NCBI GenBank assembly: GCA_035601815.1
Contig: DATNNN010000117.1
Span: forward strand, 1 to 8,179
From: DATNNN01 sp035601815
Lineage (GTDB): Bacteria > Pseudomonadota > Alphaproteobacteria > Rhizobiales > Xanthobacteraceae
Direction of reading: 5' to 3'
DNA length: 8,179 bases
In this document: piece by piece, positions 1 through 4,529 of the stretch
How the letters are laid out: every line of letters starts with the position of its first letter
Numbering within the stretch: the stretch's first letter is position 1
Position numbers and translations under genes: made by a program
Notes under the pieces: generated by a model
Told to the model about the DNA's origin: nothing
The model's input: only the letters and a program-made list of their open reading frames with translations
Database searches by the model: none

Positions 1-318
1 CTTGCGTTCCTGATCGTGCCGGCCGAGCTCGTGGCGCTCTACGGTCCGCGGCTCAACCCGGCCGGCGTCGTGGTCGGCCGCATCGCCGGCTCGACGATCC
101 TGGCCTTCGCCATCGTCTACTGGGGCGCGCGCAATTCCAAAGGCGCCGAGACGCTGAAGGCGGTGCTGGTCGCGGCCTGCATCAGCAACGGGCTCGACGC
201 GCTGATCATGGCGCACGCCACCTGGACCGGCTTGGTCAGCACCATGGGCTGGGGACAGGTCGTGATCAACGGCCTGCTGGCGCTGGGCTTCGCCTATTTC
301 GCCCGGAGCAAGCGCTAG
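1..318 (+). CDS. Small multi-pass membrane protein, 3' part (5' end outside window)
   Basis: The reading frame is open from the first base (LAFLIVPAELVAL...) to a TAG stop at 316-318, so at least 105 C-terminal residues are present and the start lies upstream of the window. A GTG at 16 could serve as a start, but the hydrophobic residues in frame before it suggest the protein begins further left. Three to four hydrophobic stretches are visible: around VVVGRIAGSTILAFAIVYWG, around LKAVLVAACISNGLDALIM, and near the end (VVINGLLALGFAYFA). The protein ends in a basic ARSKR tail. This layout resembles the small four-span hypothetical membrane proteins common in Rhizobiales, where a LIVPAELVALYG-like segment follows the first helix. 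That resemblance is from memory and no function can be assigned. It lies 54 nt upstream of the DUF2171 gene, which appears to have its own promoter in the gap. Confidence 0.75.
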   Translation, partial: LAFLIVPAELVALYGPRLNPAGVVVGRIAGSTILAFAIVYWGARNSKGAETLKAVLVAACISNGLDALIMAHATWTGLVSTMGWGQVVINGLLALGFAYFARSKR

Positions 319-319
319 C

Positions 320-345
320 GGAACCTTTCGCGGCTTTCGTTCGTT
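320..345 (+). promoter_or_regulatory. EcfG-type (general stress response) promoter for the DUF2171 gene
   Basis: GGAAC at 320-324 is followed after exactly 17 bases by CGTT at 342-345. This matches the published alphaproteobacterial EcfG sigma-factor consensus (GGAAC, 16-17 bp, CGTT) at all nine positions, and the base after GGAAC is C, as is common. Transcription would start near 350-353. The purine-rich GGGAGA at 361-366 and the ATG at 373 then follow at sensible distances. The site starts 2 nt after the previous stop codon, so it is intergenic. The match is direct; use by EcfG is inferred. Confidence 0.75.
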
Positions 346-372
346 GACGACCAAAGCAAAGGGAGACAAGCC

Positions 373-609
373 ATGGTCGACAAGAATGAAATCCGCGAGC
401 ACATGGAAGTCATCGGTTCCGACGGCAAGCACGTGGGTACCGTGGACCATCTGCAAGGCGAGGATCACATCAAGCTCGCCAAGAACGACCCGGCCGCCGG
501 CGGCAAGCATCACTTGATCCCGGTGCAATGGGTCGACCACGTCGACAAGCACGTGCACCTCGACAAATCGAGTGCGGACGCGAAGCAAAAGTGGCAAGAG
601 GCGGCCTGA
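373..609 (+). CDS. DUF2171 family protein
   Basis: A 78-residue soluble, charged protein with no signal peptide or membrane segment. Residues 5-60 carry the pattern of the DUF2171 family: IREHMEVIGSDGKHVGTVDH (6-25), then a DHIKL segment and a KHHLIPVQWVDHV segment (45-57). This is a small beta-barrel-like fold related to PRC-barrel proteins, with several histidines (10, 20, 26, 32, 46, 47, 56, 60, 62). The biochemical role of the family is not established; members are often found among stress-induced proteins of alphaproteobacteria. The start is supported by GGGAGA at 361-366, about 6 nt upstream, and by the family's usual N-terminus (MVD...IREHM). The EcfG-type promoter just upstream suggests induction by general stress. 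It converges on the minus-strand microprotein gene at 680-889 and shares a terminator with it. Confidence 0.9.
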   Translation: MVDKNEIREHMEVIGSDGKHVGTVDHLQGEDHIKLAKNDPAAGGKHHLIPVQWVDHVDKHVHLDKSSADAKQKWQEAA

Positions 610-686
610 CGGCCTTCCGCAGAAACGAAACCGGCCCCGCGAGGGGCCGTAATTTTTTTTGGCCGTCAGTGAACGGCCGTCAGGCC
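603..686. repeat. 12-bp inverted repeat containing both convergent stop codons
   Basis: GGCCTGACGGCC at 603-614 and its exact reverse complement GGCCGTCAGGCC at 675-686 form a perfect 12-bp inverted repeat with 60 nt between the arms. Each arm contains the TGA stop of one of the convergent genes (607-609 on plus, 682-680 on minus). The intrinsic terminator hairpin lies inside. A direct copy of the inner nine bases, GGCCGTCAG, also occurs at 661-669, 14 bp from the second arm. Read-through RNA from either side could fold into a stem that closes around the terminator. Whether the repeat acts is unknown. Confidence 0.6.
632..660. terminator. Intrinsic terminator between convergent genes
   Basis: CGGCCCC at 632-638 pairs with GGGGCCG at 643-649 around a GCGA tetraloop. 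On the plus strand this 7-bp all-GC stem is followed by TAATTTTTTTT with an unbroken run of eight T (653-660). It ends the DUF2171 transcript 23 nt after its stop codon. Read on the minus strand the same hairpin is followed by GTTTCGTTTC, a weaker U-rich tail, so it may also stop transcription of the opposing microprotein gene. Confidence 0.88.
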
Positions 687-889
687 TTCAGCGACGACGA
701 CAGCCGCGTCCATTCGGATTGAACGCGGGTCTTGAAGCTCTGCCAGTTGCGGTCGACCACGTCCCAATTGACCATGCGACCCTCCGCCTGCGCGGGAGCC
801 GCATTCGGCCCGGCATTGTAGGAGTCGATAAGATACGCGCCGAAGATGGTGAGAAACGCGCCGAAGATCATTCCGAGAAAAATGCGCAT
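680..889 (-). CDS. Small single-span membrane protein with VNWDVV motif (paralogue A)
   Basis: Encodes 69 residues beginning MRIFLGMIFGAFLTIFGAYL. A hydrophobic helix covers about residues 3-22, followed by a short Ala/Pro-rich linker, the motif MVNWDVV (about 39-45) and an amphipathic C-terminal segment with tryptophans and basic residues. I read it as an inner-membrane-anchored protein or an uncleaved signal anchor with a small extracytoplasmic domain. The frame stays open upstream to a TTG at 943, but the ATG at 889 is preferred: GGGGAG (plus positions 897-902) sits 7 nt before it, and the paralogue next door starts with the same MR-x-x-x-GMI. The transcription start predicted by the promoter at 925-950 also falls after the TTG. 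Function unknown. It resembles short hypothetical proteins of Bradyrhizobium-type genomes, from memory only. Confidence 0.82.
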   Translation of the reverse strand: MRIFLGMIFGAFLTIFGAYLIDSYNAGPNAAPAQAEGRMVNWDVVDRNWQSFKTRVQSEWTRLSSSLKA

Positions 890-924
890 GCGACTGCTCC
901 CCGTGTAATGAAGGCTGCGGGGAT

Positions 925-950
925 AACGCGGCGAGGACGGCAATGGTTCC
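925..950 (-). promoter_or_regulatory. EcfG-type promoter for paralogue A
   Basis: On the minus strand GGAAC (plus positions 950-946) is followed after 17 bases by CGTT (928-925), again with C directly after GGAAC. It is a second full match to the EcfG general-stress consensus within 650 bp. The predicted transcription start is near 917-920, about 30 nt before the ATG at 889. It lies in the 63-nt gap after the stop of paralogue B, so paralogue A can be transcribed independently of B. Confidence 0.75.
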
Positions 951-952
951 GT

Positions 953-1153
953 CTAGATGCGCTCCTTGCCTAGCCAGCGGTCGATCTCGGCGCGCACGCG
1001 GCCGCTGAGGCCGCGGGTCACGTCGTTCACCACGTCCCAGTTGACCAGTGGCCGCGCGCTATGGCCCGGGGTGCCGACGAGGCTCGTGTCATGGTAGTAG
1101 GCGATGCCCGCGAGCAGGGCGGCGCCGAGGATCATCCCGAACAGCAGACGCAT
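953..1153 (-). CDS. Small single-span membrane protein with VNWDVV motif (paralogue B)
   Basis: Encodes 66 residues starting MRLLFGMILGAALLAGIAYY. One hydrophobic helix (about residues 2-20) is followed by a HDTSLVGTPGHSARP linker, the motif LVNWDVV (about 36-42) and an amphipathic basic tail ending RWLGKERI. AAGGAG (plus positions 1160-1165) lies 6 nt before the ATG, which fixes the start. It is clearly paralogous to the next gene downstream on the same strand: same start, same length class, same VNWDVV motif at a similar distance from the membrane. Its own promoter is not obvious in the 124-nt divergent gap shared with the Bug gene, and no perfect EcfG site precedes it. Function unknown. 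Confidence 0.82.
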   Translation of the reverse strand: MRLLFGMILGAALLAGIAYYHDTSLVGTPGHSARPLVNWDVVNDVTRGLSGRVRAEIDRWLGKERI

Positions 1154-1231
1154 CCACGTCTCCTTGGCAAAGCCCGGCGAACCTGCGGGGCGATTAAGGC
1201 GGGAGGAAGGGTCGAATCGGCGCTCTCCGCC

Positions 1232-1256
1232 GGAATAAAGCGTGCCATGATCCGTT
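1232..1256 (+). promoter_or_regulatory. Possible degenerate EcfG-type promoter for the Bug gene
   Basis: GGAAT at 1232-1236, then 16 bases, then CGTT at 1253-1256. It differs from the EcfG consensus at only the last base of the -35 element. Transcription would start near 1262-1264, leaving a leader of about 15 nt with GAGAGGG (1267-1273) before the GTG start at 1278. Because one mismatch raises the chance-match rate and Bug proteins are not typical stress genes, this is only a candidate. Confidence 0.35.
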
Positions 1257-1277
1257 CCTAAAGTCTGAGAGGGTCTC

Positions 1278-2246
1278 GTGAAAAACCTGCGCCGCTTGGT
1301 TGCCTTGCTCGCGGTTGCACTGCCGTTCGCGAGCGAAGCGCCGGCACAATCCTACCCGTCGCGGCTGATCACCTTCGTGGTGCCGTTCCCGGCCGGCGGC
1401 TCGGCCGACACGCTCGCGCGCTTGATCGGCGCCCAGCTCTCGGAACGCTGGAAGCAGCCGGTGGTGGTGGAGAACAAGCCGGGCGCGGGCGGCAATCTCG
1501 GCACCGACTACGTGGCGAAGGCGGCGCCCGACGGCTACACGCTTCTGATGAGCCCAAGCTCGATCGCGATCGCACCGCATCTCTACACCAAGCTCTCGTT
1601 CGATCCGGTGAAGGATTTCGTGCCGGTGACGCTGGTGGGCTCCATCCCCATGGTGGTGGTTGTGACGCCGGACTTTCCTGCGAAATCGATCGCCGAGCTC
1701 ATCGCCATGGCGAAGACGAAGCCCGGCGATATTCCGTACGCGTCGGCGGGGAATGGGACGACAAACCATCTCGCCGTCGAACTGTTCAAGATCACGACCG
1801 GGATCGATCTTCTGCACGTGCCCTATCGCGGCAATCCGCTGGCGATCATGGACGTGATCGGCGGGCGCGTTCCGGTGTTCTTCGATTTCGTGCTCACGGG
1901 CCTGCCGCACGTGCGCGACGGCAAGGTACGGGCGCTCGCCACTACGGGCTTGCATCGTTCGGCGGTGCTGCCGGACGTGCCCACGGTGATCGAGGCGGGG
2001 GTTCCGAACTTCGAGGCGGCCACCTGGTTCGGCGTCTTCGCGCCGGCGCGCACGCCCCGCGAAATCACCGACAAGCTGAACGCGGAAATCCTCGACATCC
2101 TCACCCTGCCGGCGCTGAGGGAGCGCCTCACCGGCCTCGGCGTCGACATCATCGCCGAGGGCCCCGAGCAGCTCGCGGCGCTGACTGCCGCCGATCTCGC
2201 CAAGTGGGGGCCGATCATACAAAAGGCGGGCGTGAAGCTGGACTAA
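1278..2246 (+). CDS. Tripartite tricarboxylate transporter (Bug/TctC family) periplasmic solute-binding protein
   Basis: A 322-residue protein of normal length for the Bug/TctC family. These extracytoplasmic receptors bind carboxylates, aromatic acids or amino-acid-like ligands and may deliver them to a TctAB membrane pair. A signal peptide is plain: basic MKNLRR, hydrophobic core to about residue 19, and likely cleavage after APA (residue 23). Family marks follow: YPSRLITFVVPFPAGGSADT (26-45, the first ligand loop, with D44), then VVVENKPGAGGNLG (62-75), then KAAPDGYTLL (81-90). A later segment ALATTGLHRSAVLPDVPTV is also typical. The start is GTG at 1278 with GAGAGGG 4-10 nt upstream; no in-frame ATG gives a better signal peptide. 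No TctA or TctB gene is visible here, so it is an orphan receptor, which is common in this family. The ligand cannot be predicted. Confidence 0.93.
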   Translation: MKNLRRLVALLAVALPFASEAPAQSYPSRLITFVVPFPAGGSADTLARLIGAQLSERWKQPVVVENKPGAGGNLGTDYVAKAAPDGYTLLMSPSSIAIAPHLYTKLSFDPVKDFVPVTLVGSIPMVVVVTPDFPAKSIAELIAMAKTKPGDIPYASAGNGTTNHLAVELFKITTGIDLLHVPYRGNPLAIMDVIGGRVPVFFDFVLTGLPHVRDGKVRALATTGLHRSAVLPDVPTVIEAGVPNFEAATWFGVFAPARTPREITDKLNAEILDILTLPALRERLTGLGVDIIAEGPEQLAALTAADLAKWGPIIQKAGVKLD

Positions 2247-2311
2247 TGTCCGCCTCCTAACGGCCTGATGCGGCGATACATTTGTCGGGCGGTGCCAGGC
2301 CTTGCGGCGGC

Positions 2312-2341
2312 ATGACAAGGGGCGGCGCGCGGTGCTACAAG
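2312..2341 (+). promoter_or_regulatory. Putative housekeeping-type promoter of kup1
   Basis: ATGACA at 2312-2317 differs from TTGACA at one base. It is followed 18 bp later by TACAAG at 2336-2341, which is preceded by TGC (an extended -10 pattern, TG-n). The same 14-base block, with one C/T change, recurs upstream of kup2 (4469-4482), which supports a regulatory role. The predicted start of transcription near 2347-2349 favours ATG 2402 over in-frame starts at 2282 or 2312 as the kup1 start. Confidence 0.4.
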
Positions 2342-2377
2342 CCCGCGCCGCTCGCGCCCGACGCGCGTGGCTTTTTT
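2339..2377 (+). terminator. Terminator-like hairpin just upstream of kup1
   Basis: AAGCC (2339-2343) and CGCGC (2344-2348) pair with GCGCG (2363-2367) and GGCTT (2369-2373). This gives a 10-bp stem with one bulged T (2368) and a 14-nt loop, and a run of six T follows (2372-2377). It could end transcripts reading through from the Bug gene 93 nt upstream. The left arm overlaps the proposed kup1 -10 element, so RNA started from that promoter would lack most of it. It would therefore affect read-through RNA rather than kup1's own transcripts. Confidence 0.45.
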
Positions 2378-2401
2378 CACCACGACCAGCGGCAGCGATT
2401 G

Positions 2402-4339
2402 ATGGCGCTCACCAAACCCGAGACCCGCGACGCGGTCGCGCCGGCGCACAACGGCGCCGGCGGCCACAACGGCACCGCGAAAAGCGGCATCTGGTTGCTA
2501 ACGCTGGGCTCGCTCGGGGTGGTCTACGGCGACATCGGCACGAGCCCGCTCTACGCCTTCCGCGAGGCGCTGCACGCGGCGATCGGCGGCCCGAACGGAC
2601 CGGTGACGGCGGACGCGGTGCTCGGCGTCCTGTCGCTGATCCTATGGGCGCTGATCATCGTCGTCACCGGCAAGTACGTGCTGATTTTGCTCCGCGCCGA
2701 CAACAACGGGGAGGGCGGCACGCTCTCGCTCACCGCGCTCGCCTACCGGGCGCTCGGCCGGCGCCACGGCGGCATCTTTCTCGTGGGCGTGATCGGCGCC
2801 TCCATGTTCTACGGCGACGCGGTGATCACGCCGGCGATCTCGGTGTTGTCGGCGGTCGAAGGGCTCTCAGTGGTGCGGCCGGGGCTCGAGCACTATGTGC
2901 TGCCGGTCACCGTGGTCATCCTGGTGGCCCTGTTCGCCATGCAGTCGCGCGGCACCGCCAAGGTCTCGGCGCTGTTCGGGCCGGTGACCACCGTATGGTT
3001 CATCGCGATTGCCGTGCTCGGCGGCATGCACATCTCCGACAACCCGGCGGTTCTCAAGGCGATCAACCCGGGCTACGCCATCCAGTTCCTGCTCCAGCAC
3101 CACGCGGTCGGCCTCGCCACGCTCGGCGGGGTGTTCCTGGCCGTGACCGGCGGCGAGGCGCTCTACGCCGACCTCGGCCATTTCGGGCGGAAGCCCATCC
3201 GCATCGCCTGGTTCGGGCTGGTGCTGCCGTCGCTCATCATCAACTACTTCGGGCAGGGGGCGCTGGTGCTCGCCAATCCCGGCGCGGCGGAGAACCCGTT
3301 CTATAAGCTCGTGCCGGAGGCGATGCTGGTGCCGATGATCGTGCTGGCGACGGCCGCGACCGTGATCGCGAGCCAGGCGGTGATCACCGGCGCCTTCTCC
3401 ATCACGCGCCAGGCGATCCAGCTCGGGTTTCTGCCGCGGCTAGAGATCCGCCACACCTCGGAAGCCTATTCGGGGCAGATTTATCTGCCGCGGGTCAACG
3501 CCGCGCTTCTGATCGGGGTGCTTCTGCTCGTGCTCCTGTTCCGCTCGTCGAGCGCGCTCGCATCGGCCTATGGCATCGCGGTCACGATGACGATGGTCGT
3601 CGATGGGCTTCTGGCGTTCATCGTGATCTGGAAGCTGTGGAACTGGCGCTTCGCTGCGGCGGCTCTGCTGATGCTGCCGTTCCTGGTGGTCGACGTCACC
3701 TTCCTCGCCGCCAACCTCACCAAGCTGCTCGAGGGAGCGTGGGTGCCGCTGCTGTTCGGCTCCAGCATGGTGTGGCTGATTTTGAGCTGGCGCCGCGGCA
3801 CGCGCATCCTCACCACCAAGACGCGGCGCACCGAGGTGCCGCTCGACTCGCTTGCGCGCATGCTGGAGAAGAAGCCGCCCCACATCGTGCCGGGGACCGC
3901 GGTGTTCCTCACCAGCGATCCGGACTTCGCACCCACCGCGCTCCTGCACAACCTCAAGCACAACAAAGTGCTGCACGAGCAGAACGTGGTGCTGACCATC
4001 GTCACGGCCGATACCCCGCGGGTCAGCGAAGATGATCGCGTCGAAATTCTCGGCGTGACGCCGCACTTCATGAAGGTGCGGCTCAAGTTCGGCTTCATGG
4101 AGACGCCGAACGTGCCCAAGGCCCTCGCCATCGCCCGCAAGCTCGGCTGGCAGTTCGACATCATGAAGACGTCGTTCTTCCTGTCGCGCCGCTCGCTCAA
4201 ACCCGAGGCGCGCTATGGGCTGAAACGGCTGCAGGACCGGCTGTTCATCGGCCTCGCGCGCACCGCCAACGACGCCACCGACTTTTTCCAGATTCCGACG
4301 GGCCGGGTGGTGGAGGTCGGCACCCAGGTCACCGTGTGA
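2402..4339 (+). CDS. kup: Kup-family low-affinity K+/H+ symporter, copy 1
   Basis: Encodes 645 residues, in the usual range for bacterial Kup/KUP-HAK potassium uptake proteins, which import K+ together with protons across the inner membrane. The signature GSLGVVYGDIGTSPLYAF spans about 36-53 and includes D44, the equivalent of the first-helix Asp that is functionally important in E. coli Kup. Other conserved acidic sites are E153 in SAVEGL and E252 in GGEALYADLGHFG. About twelve hydrophobic helices run from residue 28 to 463. They are followed by a cytosolic C-terminal domain (about 464-645) that includes EKKPPHIVPGTAVFLTSDPD. ATG 2402 is chosen because the earlier in-frame starts (TTG 2282, ATG 2312) would add a polar, low-complexity extension that copy 2 lacks and that overlaps the putative promoter; the Shine-Dalgarno is weak. 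It is followed 190 nt later by a paralogous kup in the same orientation, and the loop after the first helix is about six residues longer here. Confidence 0.95.
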   Translation: MALTKPETRDAVAPAHNGAGGHNGTAKSGIWLLTLGSLGVVYGDIGTSPLYAFREALHAAIGGPNGPVTADAVLGVLSLILWALIIVVTGKYVLILLRADNNGEGGTLSLTALAYRALGRRHGGIFLVGVIGASMFYGDAVITPAISVLSAVEGLSVVRPGLEHYVLPVTVVILVALFAMQSRGTAKVSALFGPVTTVWFIAIAVLGGMHISDNPAVLKAINPGYAIQFLLQHHAVGLATLGGVFLAVTGGEALYADLGHFGRKPIRIAWFGLVLPSLIINYFGQGALVLANPGAAENPFYKLVPEAMLVPMIVLATAATVIASQAVITGAFSITRQAIQLGFLPRLEIRHTSEAYSGQIYLPRVNAALLIGVLLLVLLFRSSSALASAYGIAVTMTMVVDGLLAFIVIWKLWNWRFAAAALLMLPFLVVDVTFLAANLTKLLEGAWVPLLFGSSMVWLILSWRRGTRILTTKTRRTEVPLDSLARMLEKKPPHIVPGTAVFLTSDPDFAPTALLHNLKHNKVLHEQNVVLTIVTADTPRVSEDDRVEILGVTPHFMKVRLKFGFMETPNVPKALAIARKLGWQFDIMKTSFFLSRRSLKPEARYGLKRLQDRLFIGLARTANDATDFFQIPTGRVVEVGTQVTV

Positions 4340-4345
4340 TTGCGG

Positions 4346-4409
4346 CAGCGACGCCGCGTTTCGCCGTAAGGCGCTGCTCCCTTTGGCAAATTTTCCCTCG
4401 GCGTCGCTG
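4346..4409. other. Long-range inverted repeat with inner GTAA-loop hairpin (kup1-kup2 gap)
   Basis: CAGCGACGCCG at 4346-4356 is the exact reverse complement of CGGCGTCGCTG at 4399-4409, an 11-bp perfect stem closing a 42-nt loop. Inside it CGCC (4362-4365) pairs with GGCG (4370-4373) around GTAA, a GNRA-type tetraloop in RNA. An alternative outer pairing, CGGCA (4343-4347) with TGCCG (4412-4416), can extend the stem across a bulge. It starts 7 nt after the kup1 stop. There is no U-run directly after the closing arm, so it is not a standard intrinsic terminator; a 3' stabilising structure or Rho-related site is possible. Confidence 0.45.
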
Positions 4410-4417
4410 TCTGCCGT

Positions 4418-4441
4418 GCATGCCTTGCGCGCAAGACATGC
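4418..4441. promoter_or_regulatory. 24-bp near-perfect palindrome upstream of kup2 (candidate operator)
   Basis: The core CTTGCGCGCAAG (4424-4435) is a perfect 12-bp palindrome. It is flanked by GCATG (4418-4422) and CATGC (4437-4441), which are also reverse complements. Eleven of the twelve base pairs match, the exception being C4423/A4436. It ends about 32 bp before the -10-like element at 4474, which places it just upstream of the expected -35 position. That is where an activator or a repressor dimer could bind. Part of it (GCCTTGCG...GACA) resembles DNA upstream of kup1 around 2299-2317, though there the symmetry is lost. Confidence 0.45.
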
Positions 4442-4468
4442 GGCCCTGGTGCGCGCTTGAGCCGGCAC

Positions 4469-4482
4469 GGTGCTATAAGCCT
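4469..4482 (+). promoter_or_regulatory. -10-like element of kup2, shared with kup1 upstream region
   Basis: The block CGGTGCTATAAGCC contains TGC-TATAAG (4471-4479), an extended -10 pattern one base from TATAAT. Thirteen of its fourteen bases are identical to 2330-2343 upstream of kup1. It lies 50 nt before the kup2 ATG, compared with 60 nt for kup1. I see no good -35 hexamer 16-18 bp upstream (the DNA there is GCGCGC-like), so it might rely on an activator, perhaps at the palindrome 4418-4441. Confidence 0.4.
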
Positions 4483-4529
4483 CGGCCGCCGCTGATGGTG
4501 CGGCGCAACATTCCTCCGGCTTTCTCCCC

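Noticed and set aside
890..943. 18-residue extension of microprotein A from TTG 943
   Set aside because: The ATG at 889 has a good Shine-Dalgarno, matches the paralogue's start, and lies downstream of the EcfG-type promoter, which would start transcription after the TTG.
1132..1248. 38-codon minus-strand ORF (starts MARFIPAES) with an AGGA-like sequence before it
   Set aside because: Its end overlaps the start of microprotein B, it ends in an Arg/Cys-rich out-of-frame stretch, and it has no recognisable domain. It could be a leader peptide, but nothing supports it beyond the AGGA.
1254..1258. Minus-strand GGAAC as an EcfG promoter for microprotein B
   Set aside because: No CGTT lies 16-17 bases downstream on that strand (the bases read ATTC/TATT).
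1194..2318. Long minus-strand ORF opposite the Bug gene (374 codons)
   Set aside because: Arg/His-rich shadow translation of a high-GC gene; the plus-strand frame has a signal peptide and clear family motifs.
2282..2401. N-terminal extension of kup1 from TTG 2282 or ATG 2312
   Set aside because: The added residues are polar and low-complexity, have no counterpart in kup2, and overlap the putative promoter and hairpin. ATG 2402 gives a normal Kup N-terminus.
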